A stretch of 64,000 bases of DNA from Prionace glauca (taxonomy: Eukaryota > Chordata > Chondrichthyes > Carcharhiniformes > Carcharhinidae): NCBI GenBank assembly GCA_037974335.1, contig CM075760.1, positions 35,721,609-35,785,608 of the forward strand, in the 5' to 3' direction. The notes under the pieces were generated by a model. It did no database searches and was not told the DNA's origin. It was given only the letters and a program-made list of their open reading frames with translations. Numbering within the stretch: the stretch's first letter is position 1; each line of letters starts with the position of its first letter. The position numbers and the translations under genes are program-made. This document shows positions 55,518-64,000 of the stretch, one piece after another.

Positions 55518-57480
55518 AATATTTATCTTGAGAAATTGGCCTACCCTCACAGAGATATTACCACTCTGCCACTGTCACCCTTTCAACATTGATAAAGTAC
55601 TTACAGCAGAGAAGAAGGCCATTTTGAAGCGTCATGTGTGTGTTGGCCCTCGAAAGGAGCAATTCGTCCAATAACACTCTGGACCCCACAGTCTAGCATT
55701 TTGTTCATTTTCAGACAATTATCCAATCCCATTTTGAACCCATTAATTGGCGCTGCCTGCACCACACTCTCAAACAGCACATTCCAGATCTGGATCACTC
55801 ACTGTCTGACAATGTTTTTCCTGATGTCTCCATGTTTCTTCCACCAATTTACTTCAACCCGCTCCCTCTGTGTCAAGATCCTTCTGCCACTGAACAGTTC
55901 CTCTCTATCTACAGATGTATGGGATTGGGGGTGATCTAGGTAATTGGATCAGGAATTGGCTAGCAGATAGGAGACAGAGAGTGGTGGTTGATGGGAAATA
56001 TTCGTCATGGAATTCGGTTACAAGTGGTGTGCCTCAGGGATCTGTTTTGGGGCCACTGCTGTTTGTAATTTTTATTAATGATCTGGATGAGGGTATAGTT
56101 GGGTGGATTAGTAAGTTTGCTGATGACACCAAAGTCGGAGGTGTGGTAGATTGTGAGGAAGGGTGTCATAGTTTGCAGGATGACTTAGATAGGTTGCAGA
56201 GCTGGGCTCAGAGGTGGCGGATGGAGTTTAATGTGGAGAAGTGTGAGGTAATTCATTTCGGTAGGAATAACAGATGTGTTGAGTATAGGGCTAACGGGAG
56301 GACTTTGAATAGTGTGGAGGAGCAGAGGGATCTAGGTGTATGTGTACATAGATCCCTGAAAGTTGGGAATCAAGTGGATAAGGTTGTTAAGAAGGCATAC
56401 GGAGTTTTGGCGTTTATTGGTAGGGGGATTGAATTTAGGAGTCGCAGCGTCATGATGCAACTGTACACATCTCTGGTGCGGCCGCACTTGGAGTTTTGTG
56501 TGCAGTTCTGGTCCCCACATTACAGGAAGGATGTGGAGGCTTTGGAGAGGGTGCAGAGGAGGTTGACCAGGATGTTGCCTGGTATGGAGGGGAGATCCTA
56601 TGAGGAGAGATTGAGAGATTTGGGGTTGTTTTCGCTGGAAAGAAGGCGGCTAAGAGGGGATCTCATTGAAACATATAAGATGATTAGAGGTTTAGACAGG
56701 GTAGATAGTGATAGCCTTTTTCCTAGGATGGAGAAAGCTAGCACGAGGGGGCACGATTTAAATTAAGGGGGGGTAGTTATAGGACAGATGTCAGGGGTAG
56801 GTTCTTTACCCAGAGGGTGGTGAGGGACTGGAATGCCCTGCCAGCTGCAGTTGTAAATGCACCTAGTTTGGGGGCGTTTAAAAGATCTGTGGATAGGTTT
56901 ATGGATGAAAAGGGATTGGTTTAGGCTAGTGGGTCATTGTTTTGTAACTGGTCGGCGCAACATCGTGGGCCGAAGGGCCTGTTCTGCGCTGTAATGTTCT
57001 ATGTTCTATGTTCTATGTACTCTGTCAAGACCCCTCAGGATTTTGAATGCCTCGTTAAAGTCACATCAGCAACTTCCTGTCAAGGAAATTAGTCCGAACT
57101 TCTCCAAAATATTTCCGTCACTGAAGTTTCTGATCTCTGGACTTATTCTCGTGTTTTCCTTTCCATCCAGCCTGTTGACTTTACATTCTGCCTGAGTTCG
57201 GTGCCGAAAATTGGGCCGAATGTTTCGGTTGACGATTTTCAAAGTGTTTTCTACAAATTTAGCACAACTTCCTTGCTTCTGTATTCTTTTCCCCAATTGA
57301 CAAAAACTATTCGCTTTTTTTTAGTATGCAGCTGTCTCAACCTGTCTTGCATCATGAATGATTTGTACACATATTCACGCAAGCCACTCGGCGTCTATAT
57401 TCACTTTCATCATTTCCATTTTTTTCTCCACATTCTGTTGAACAAAACTGATCATGTAACTTTTCTCTGCAATAAATTAA
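55518..57480 (-). mobile_element. CR1-like LINE (family D), split by family C insertion
   Basis: Minus-strand CR1-type remnant at 55,518-55,911 and 57,018 to about 57,480. Collinear with 5,455-6,035, which lacks the insertion. Degraded C-terminal codons such as IWNVLFESVVQAAPINGF remain. Confidence 0.75.
55912..57017 (+). mobile_element. CR1-like LINE (family C), young 5'-truncated copy
   Basis: Plus strand. One open frame of about 280 codons (55,915-56,766) covers the second half of the reverse transcriptase and C-terminus: NWIRNWLADRRQRVV, VTSGVPQGSVLGPLLF, FADDTKVGG, NVEKCEVIHFGRNN, LVRPHLEFCVQFWSPHYR and LRGDLIETYKMIRG. A one-base loss after RGHD ends the frame early; the remaining codons (RFFTQRVVRDWNALPA-type) follow in another frame. 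The 3' end is GGGCCGAAGGGCCTGTTCTG plus three TTCTATG repeats. It lies in family D, with TAC at both junctions. Confidence 0.95.
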
Positions 57481-57597
57481 ATATGCAAATTAATCGCCCA
57501 CAAATTGTACATTCGATGCAGTTAGCAGACGGTAATCACATTCAGAATTTTAGTGGGTAAACATTGCTGCCCTCTGCAATTCGTTTGTCAGACATTT

Positions 57598-57940
57598 TAG
57601 AACATAAAACATAGAACATTACAGCGCAGAACAGGCCCTTCGGCCCACGATGTTGCGCCGACCAGTTACAAAAACAATGACCCACTAACCTAAACCAATC
57701 CCTTTTCGTCCATAAACCTATCCACGTATCTCTTAAATGCCCCCAAACTAGGCGCATTTACAACTGCAGCAAGGCAGGGCATTCCAATCCCTCACCACCC
57801 GCTGGGTAAAGAACCTACCCCTGACATCCGTCCTATAACTACCTCCCCTTAATTTAAAGCCATGCCCCCTCGTGCTAGATTTCTCCATCAGAGGAAAAAG
57901 GCTATTACTATCCACACTATCTGAACGGTTTAGTCTTAAA
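57598..57940 (-). mobile_element. CR1-like LINE 3' end (family C), inverted relative to 55,912-57,017
   Basis: Minus-strand 3' terminus of the same family, about 95% identical by eye to 56,700-57,017. Codes RFFTQRVVRDWNALP in frame, with a GGCGCAACATCGTGGGCCG block and a short TTCTATG tail on its own strand. Confidence 0.92.
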
Positions 57941-58049
57941 AAAGGCACAAAGAATCAGAGATTTACAGGGACACACACACAGATGTTGGAGGCTACAGAG
58001 AGGCATACACATATAGAAGCAGATACACCAAGAACCCGCCTATCTGTGA

Positions 58050-58190
58050 GAAGAAACTGGAGTAACCCCACACAGACACGAGGAGAATGTGCAAACTCCA
58101 CACAGACATTGACCAGAGCTGGGCATCAAACTCTAGGACTCTAGAAGCTGTGAAACAGCCGTACTAAACATTGTGCTACCGTGCCGCTCG
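58050..58190 (-). mobile_element. V-type SINE head fragment
   Basis: Minus-strand head and first part of the core: GAGGAGAATGTGCAAACTCC and TGTGCTACCGTGCCGC on the plus strand. Confidence 0.7.
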
Positions 58191-58615
58191 TTTCCATATC
58201 TAAACATTCAATGTCCCCAGTCATAAAGTTGCAAAATGTGGTCATAGCCCCTCCTCATCTCAGTTTTCAACCTACCGACCCTCAAACTATCCACATGACC
58301 TCTTGTCTTAAATTGCCCCATAAAAAAATAAATTTTGGGTCTATCTTTATTTATCAATCCATGTAGAATGGTATATACCTCGATCAGATTCCCCCCTCAC
58401 TGCTAAACTTCATCAGCTTATGAGACCATTTCACCTCACTATCAATTTCATGGCCCAGCTCAATCCGTGTTGTCATTGGCTGAACGAGGCAATCACGTTC
58501 CATCCAAACGGACATTTTGAAAATGGAAAGTGTCAGAAGCGAAAAAAAGATCTAAATGAAAATAAGAAGCAAAGGGATTTGTGTTAAGTCAGTTCGGAAA
58601 CTACTGTTCACTGGT

Positions 58616-58687
58616 TTCCCTGGTAGTCCAGTGGTTTGTGTTCAGCACTTCCCCACTGATCTGTAGTTTCAATTTCCACCGAGGAAA
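58616..58687 (+). pseudogene. tRNA-Glu-like relic
   Basis: TTCCCTGGTAGTCCAGTGG follows the acceptor and D arm of tRNA-Glu, and TTTCAATTTCCACCGAGGAA recalls its T arm and 3' end. The anticodon arm does not fold well. Probably an old tRNA pseudogene. Confidence 0.5.
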
Positions 58688-59194
58688 ATAAGATTATTTG
58701 ATCTCAGCAAACTATTAATAATGATCTGATTGACTCTCCGATCGAAAGCAGATCTATTAGAATCAGCCGAGTGATATTTGCAAGATTCCATCAGAGCTGG
58801 AAATTTCACATGTAGAACAGTTCAAGAACAAACACAGAAAGAGAAGGACAGTTAATAGACTGCAAAGTACTAACGATTGAGATGTTGCAATGTAAAATCT
58901 GTGTGCTAATGAGTCAGATTTCACCGTTTACATTCACATTGAATAATGGAACTTTTCCCTCACTCTGCATTGAAAAGCGTTTGGAAATATTTCAGTTCAG
59001 TTTCGAACTGTCAGAAGCGAAAGTGATAATTATACTGGAGGGTTCAGGGAATGTTTTCATTGGCCGAACACATCATAGTTGAATCAGAAGCTGCCATTTT
59101 GCGGGAGAAATCTGTTTGTGATGAAAGTGGTCTGGTGTAAAAATTAAATTAACAAAAGCAGCGTGGATTAAGTAAATTCTAAAACACGCTGTAA

Positions 59195-59262
59195 GCTGCT
59201 GGTCTGGTGGTTAGAGTTTGACTCTTTCCCTGCTGTTCGGATTACTGATCTGAAATTGAAAA
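59195..59262 (+). pseudogene. Possible tRNA-like relic
   Basis: GCTGGTCTGGTGGTTAGAG resembles a tRNA A box, but no clear T arm follows. Very weak; listed because of its place in a tRNA-rich stretch. Confidence 0.25.
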
Positions 59263-59642
59263 TTTATTGCTCCCATCCAAACTCAGAAAACACATGTGGG
59301 TTGTTACCTGGATGAACATATAAAATATAATCGCGCCTCGTGTCCTGAAGTGCAGACTCTGAGCAAATCCAACAGGAGGTTCTCTTGTCATTTCTGGCAG
59401 AAATTGGGAAGAGACGAGCTGAAGGACAGTTTAAATGATGCCGGCCCTTCACTGCATGTTACCGTGTGCAGCTCATTGTGTTTCTGAGGTTAGATGATTT
59501 CTGTTTGTTCCTCAGTTCAGACTTACCTGAATCAGTGAAGGAGCAGGCTCAATCCTCCTGATGGTCTTTCCAAGTTCCATTGCTTTTAATGAATTTCAGT
59601 AACATTATCATCAAATAACATTATTGTGACATGTCTCCACGT

Positions 59643-59724
59643 GGTAGCGTGGCAGAGCGGTCTAAGGCGCTGGATTAAGGCTCCAGTCTCTTCGGAGGCC
59701 TGGGTTCGAATCCCACCGCTGCCA
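59643..59724 (+). tRNA. tRNA-Leu (AAG)
   Basis: 82-nt class II tRNA on the plus strand, with acceptor GGTAGCG/CGCTGCC, anticodon loop TTAAGGC (AAG), long variable arm (TCTCTTCGGAGG) and T loop TTCGAAT. It departs from the usual vertebrate sequence in the D arm (GGCAGAGCGG) and at the first T-stem pair. Otherwise intact and probably functional. Confidence 0.93.
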
Positions 59725-59985
59725 CAATGGATTTGAGTTTTGGTCTCACAGCTCAGATTGAATGCAGGGATGTGTAGGGTGTCATTTTCGTCAAGAACAA
59801 CGAACAGAAACATTACCAACTGAACAATTTGCCGGGGTAAAGCAGTGGGTGCAAGTGGCCCCTTTTGAGATCACACACACAGTGAATTTCTGACTGCCGA
59901 GTTAAACACTCTGATGAAGGAGCAGCGCTCCAAATCATTACTCTCTTCGATATTTGGGAGACGGAAGCTTCAATCCTACCAGCCG

Positions 59986-60058
59986 GCCGAAATAGCTCAG
60001 CCGGGAGACCGTTAGACTGAAGATCTAAAGGTCCGTGTTTCAATCCCGGGTTTCGGCA
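59986..60058 (+). tRNA. tRNA-Phe (GAA), some stem changes
   Basis: 73 nt on the plus strand, with a perfect acceptor GCCGAAA/TTTCGGC and anticodon arm TTAGACTGAAGATCTAA (GAA). The D stem has one mismatch (GACC instead of GAGC) and the T stem two, with T loop TTCAATC. Identity as tRNA-Phe is clear; the arm changes leave function doubtful. Confidence 0.8.
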
Positions 60059-60449
60059 GGATCCCATTGCTGGTTTTCTGTGCTATCTGCTAATTACACC
60101 GTATTTTGTCTCGCACTGTCTTCAAACATCAATTCACACAAACTGCAACAGACCAAACACCCATCGCAATTTCCACCCTGCCAGATGTTGTTATATTTCC
60201 ACCTTGTTGGATTTCGCTTTTTAAAAAACTTCCTCTATTTCTAAACATTCCCAATATTAATGAAAGGTGATGGAGGTGAAGGTTTATCTTTGTTTCCTTA
60301 TGCACACATGCCATGTAATGTCCTGAGTTTTTCCAACCTCATCACATTTCAGTGCAGATGTCAGGTCCGCTTTTACATGGCAATGAAAATACATTTAGTT
60401 GACCTGCTGTTTCAACAAAAACAATGTATATTTGCATTACCTCTTTCGA

Positions 60450-60745
60450 TTCCTCCAGAAGGAGGCCATTGGACCCATCGAGTCCGCACCCACAACAATC
60501 CCACCCACGCCCTATTCCCCGCAAACCCACATACTCATCCTTCTAATCCCTCTGACACTAGGACCAATTTAGCACGGCCAATCAAACTAAAACACGCATC
60601 TTTGAATCGGAAACTGGAACACCAGGAGGAAACCCACGGAGGCACGGGGAGAACGTGCAACCTCCGCACAGACGGTGACCCGAGGACCTGAGTCCCTGGC
60701 GCTGTGAGACATCAGTGCTAATCACTGTGCTACCGCGCTGTCCTT
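60450..60745 (-). mobile_element. V-type SINE, near full length
   Basis: Minus strand. The tail side shows GGAGGCCATTGGACCCATCG, the core has TTTAGCACGGCCAATCAAAC and GAACACCAGGAGGAAACCC, and the tRNA-like head ends GTGCTAATCACTGTGCTACC on the plus strand. Confidence 0.85.
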
Positions 60746-61338
60746 TCTACTGCATTCAATGTCACTGCAGTTCACTCCATTCAAAGTTTTAGTATCAATC
60801 TATGATACACCATCCTGTGGTGATTCTGCTGAATAACATTAAATTATCACCGATAATGGACCATCCAACATTGGACACCATTGATTTGAAACTTTGCTGC
60901 TTTTCTAGGTGAACTCCAGCTCTCCATTCCTCCCGCAATGTCACCGCTCAAACTGAGTCTTTCTCCTTCCCACATTATTAAACTCACAGTTACTGGTTTC
61001 TGAGTGAAAACTGCCTCCACTTCACTGGGGGTGAGAGACTTTACCAGTTCATTCAAGTAAACGTTTTCTTGTCATTGAATCAGAGATTTGGGCACAGATC
61101 TGCGAGATTTTTGTGTCGGTAGAAGCAATACATTTTCCCCCATTAACAGCCTGACTTTAACCCGTATCAGTATTTTGAGTCATCAGCACTTTCTAGCCGA
61201 TCGCTCTCTTATTTTCTTTTTGCTTCTTTACATGTGACTTTTCCAATTCAGGCGCAAGCAAGGGAATCTTCCCCACACTGATTCTGTCAGTTGTTGACCT
61301 GAAGGAACACAGGATTGTTGTACAGCAATAAATCTACA

Positions 61339-61410
61339 TTCTCTGAGCGGGAATCGAACCCGGGCTGTGGTAGTGAAAACGCCAAATCCTAACTACTAGA
61401 CCACCAGGGA
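61339..61410 (-). pseudogene. Decayed tRNA-Glu (TTC)
   Basis: Minus strand, 72 nt, with A box GGTCTAGTAGTTAGG, anticodon TTC still present and a perfect T arm CCCGGGTTCGATTCCCG. The anticodon stem has a C:A mismatch and a G:T pair, and the acceptor one mismatch. It shares its upstream flank with the tRNA-Glu at 1,936-2,007, so both derive from one duplicated unit. Confidence 0.8.
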
Positions 61411-61549
61411 AGTTGATACCAGGTCTTTAAAATGTTCATTTATCAATGACTCACCTGCTTTTTATTGTATTTCAGACTTTTTATTCACCAAATACAAGTT
61501 TATCCTTCACATTTTATCCTTCACAAAGACCTTGTCTTTGTCAAACTGA

Positions 61550-62240
61550 GTATGTCATGTCTCTATTTAGATGCGAAAACACCACGCTGGTTAGTAATAT
61601 GCTGTGTACACTCTCTCAGTAATGACTGAACTGGGCCCAGTCTGTATTCATATTAGTACAGGTGCTGTATCGATATCTGGTGCATTCGGCTCTGTCTCTG
61701 TATTACTGCACAAAACCCGTCCCTCATTTATATTACAACAGATCATATTAGTTGGATTGGCCATGCAAAATTGCCCGTTATTTTCCCGTTGAATATGTGG
61801 ATTAGCCATGGTAAATGTGTGGGGCTAATGGGGATAGGGCAGTGCGGAGGACCTGGGTGGGATGCAGACTCGGTGGGCCAAGATAACCTTTCTTCTGAAC
61901 TGTAGGAATTCTATGGTTCTATGTCTAAGAAATATCATAGACATTTGCGTGCTTATTTATTTTAAATAATCTACTTTCTAATAACCCATTTTGGAGAAAT
62001 GATCTCTTTTAGCAATTCCCCTTCAGTTTTCCCAGTGATAACTTTCATCCCATCTCTGCCTTCCATGAGTGCATGGAAACAACAAACAGTTCATGTGTTT
62101 CAACTGAAGAACATTTAATATGTAAGTATTTATTGACAACCATTCTGTTGTGTGTTCTTGCATACAAAATGATTTCAGCCTCACTATTTTGTTCCCGCTG
62201 TTGACTTATCTGTCTTTAGAGATCTGTTGGAAAACGGATA
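61550..62240. repeat. Inverted segmental duplication, arm 2
   Basis: Reverse complement of 54,290-54,995 (see arm 1). It includes the plus-strand SINE remnant at 61,735-61,925. The arms are separated by about 6.5 kb that includes the tRNA-Leu, tRNA-Phe and tRNA-Glu loci. Confidence 0.88.
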
Positions 62241-62587
62241 GGCTGACAATGTGTGACAGCAATACTCACAACGGTTTCAACTCTCTTCAGTTCAGCAACA
62301 CACTGTTCATCAATGTTCTTTTTTTTGCCAAGGTGCATGAACCAAAATGTTTGCCTTCATTCGGATTTTTTAACATGCATAAAAAGGACAATAACCATAT
62401 AATTTACAAGAAAAGATGAAGTCATCTTGTTTGTTCAGAGACTGTGATTCATGTCCCTCAGCACACAGTTTAATTGTTCCAATGGGGACATTAGAAGATT
62501 TATAAATAGGAATTTTCACTGTCTGTGCAATATTGTTTAACTGGGAGTGATCTCTAGTACAGTCAGCGATCATTGAATTTCAGAGCC

Positions 62588-62694
62588 ATGTTCTGGATTA
62601 TACCACTTGAGCTTCGTATTCTTTGGGTATTTTCCGATATCCAAAGGATTTACTACCCTGTCCTTGCCGTAGTTGGTGTCACTGGTAAGTCATA
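62588..62694 (+). CDS. GPR139-like G-protein coupled receptor, exon 1
   Basis: Short first exon from ATG, coding MFWIIPLELRILW and then DIQRIYYPVLAVVGVT, the N-terminal hallmark and start of TM1 in GPR139-like receptors of cartilaginous fish. It ends ACTG|GTAAGT in phase 1. A 558-bp intron separates it from exon 2. An upstream TTG at 62,573 is in frame, but the ATG is the natural start. Confidence 0.88.
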
Positions 62695-63252
62695 TTTCTC
62701 TGTGTTCATTGTCCTTGTCTATGTTACCCAGTTTTTGATATTATTCTGCGTAACCGTCATGGTTTGTAGCTGTGAATGCACTGGAAACATTTCTCGTTGC
62801 CACACAGCTATCCTCACACTACGTGACATTCACTTTCAGTCTTTCCACTTTACGGTTGTCGTTGTGTAACATGATTTCCAGTATTATGTCTCACAGCCAA
62901 TTCCAAATCAGCTGATTTAACATCTTCAACTGCACAGCCTTCAGCACAATCAAAGCAGAGTCATCCAGACCAGGAAAATTTGCTCCAAACCTACTGGCAC
63001 CATTGTGTCCCCCACATACAAATCTGAAGAAGGCAACAAATTGGAGATGTTATCAACTGGTGAATGTGGCTTCTTGCTACATCATTGCGGGGCTTTTCTG
63101 CTGTGAACTTTGTCTCGAGCAGAATAGGTGAATTCAGTCTGTTCCGGGGTGGATTTAATAAAAATGTTTCAGCTGTTCCCAAGGATCCTGAGAGATTGTT
63201 TCTCTTGTGCTCAGTCTAAAACACGAATAAATTGTGTTTCTCTTCCTTACAG

Positions 63253-64000
63253 TGAATGTATTGACGATTCTTATCCTGTCACGAGGGAAGTGTGGTCTTT
63301 CCAGAAGTATGATACGTTACCTCATTTCCATGTCAGCAGCGGATCTACTGGTCATTATCACCGATCTCATATTGAGGCAAATTCCCATTAAGTTTGAATT
63401 TGTAATCATTTACCACATTAAAATATGTAATATCCATGCTGTGCTGCTTTATGCAGTCACTGATTGCTCTGTCTGGTTCACTGTCACATTCACCTTTGAT
63501 CGATTTGTGGCTATTACTTGTCAGAAGCTGAAAATAAAATACTGCACTGAGAAAACGGCAACAGTGGTTCTTGGAACTGTGAGTGTGCTATTCAGTGTAA
63601 AGAACATTTTCTGGTATTTCATGTATGGTGATAGATATGCGATTCAGAATATTCCCCATTTTTGTGATGTTGGCGTTGTTGCCCTCTCTTCTGAAGCATG
63701 GGGAGTGGTTGAAAATCTGCATTATATTTTAACACCGTTCATTCCTTTTTTGTTGATTCTGTTGCTGAATATTTTCACCATTAAACACATTCTAGGGTCT
63801 ACCAAATTCCGCAGGAGACTTCAGAGTCACAAGTGTATGGATAGTTCAAAGGACCCAGAGACAGTGAAGAGAAGAAAATCCATTATCTTACTATTTGCTC
63901 TATCATTAAATTTTATCCTACTATGGTCAGTGTTACTTATCCACTCCTTTTGTCAACGATTATATAATTTAAACTTAATTCATTTTTATATTCCTGCATT
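63253..64000 (+). CDS. GPR139-like G-protein coupled receptor, exon 2 (runs off window)
   Basis: Open from acceptor CTTCCTTACAG to the window edge, about 249 codons. After the join it reads VNVLTILILSRGKCGLS (end of TM1 and loop 1), SAADLLVIITD (TM2), a Cys in IKICNIHAV before TM3, FTFDRFVAITCQ (TM3 end; DRF in place of DRY), TM4 and TM5 with LTPFIPFLLILLLNIF, and a KRRKSIILLFALSLNFIL TM6. TM7 and its NPxxY lie beyond the window. No break seen. Ligand unknown; GPR139 itself couples to Gq and responds to aromatic amino acids, but that need not hold for this paralogue. Confidence 0.9.

Noticed and set aside
63128-63391. An 87-codon open frame overlapping the receptor's second exon
   Set aside because: It is in the wrong frame; the frame starting at the 63,253 acceptor carries all receptor motifs.
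1-64000. CRISPR arrays, operons, bacterial promoters
   Set aside because: The window is vertebrate nuclear DNA; the tandem arrays lack repeat-spacer structure.

Overview
This is vertebrate nuclear DNA, almost certainly from an elasmobranch and most likely a shark. The main reason is a compact immunoglobulin heavy-chain cluster of the cartilaginous-fish type (one V, two D, one J and one set of four CH domains plus membrane exons). Supporting reasons are CR1-type LINEs and tRNA-derived SINEs that I recognise from shark genomes, and a GPR139-like receptor of a kind that is multicopy in sharks. I cannot name the species.

Layout. 1-3,650: a tRNA-rich stretch (Val-CAC, Val-TAC, Glu-TTC, Gly-GCC and a decayed Asn-GTT), partly built by tandem duplication. 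3,650-6,620: LINE remnants around an orphan CpG-rich, promoter-like block. 6,890-26,520: a complete IgM-type heavy-chain gene on the minus strand, in germline (unrearranged) form. In reading order it has a palindromic upstream element, TATA box, leader, V, D1, D2, J, a 10.2-kb J-C intron full of minisatellites, CH1-CH4 with secretory tail, a 3.3-kb intron with long (TG)n tracts, and TM1 and TM2. Every coding segment has matching splice sites and phase, and the V/D/J segments carry 23, 12/23, 12/12 and 23 recombination signals.

26,520-37,460: upstream flank, including a second, decayed copy of the V gene and its upstream DNA (34,151-37,455), evidence of an old cluster or partial-cluster duplication. 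37,470-58,200: gene-poor and dominated by CR1-like LINEs of several families, V-type SINEs, satellites and microsatellites. It shows two clean nested LINE insertions, an exact five-copy 84-bp tandem array and a recent inverted LINE pair. 58,600-61,410: a second tRNA-bearing stretch (Leu-AAG, Phe-GAA, a decayed Glu-TTC and tRNA-like relics). 61,550-62,240: an inverted duplicate of 54,290-54,995. 62,588-64,000: a two-exon GPR139-like receptor gene, open at the window edge.

How it works together: RAG recombination joins V, D1, D2 and J of this one cluster. The joined exon is spliced in phase 1 to CH1. RNA ending after CH4 gives secreted IgM, while use of an internal donor in CH4 gives the membrane receptor. 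The tRNA genes, GPCR and mobile elements are neighbours with no visible functional link. All identifications are by eye, without database searches.
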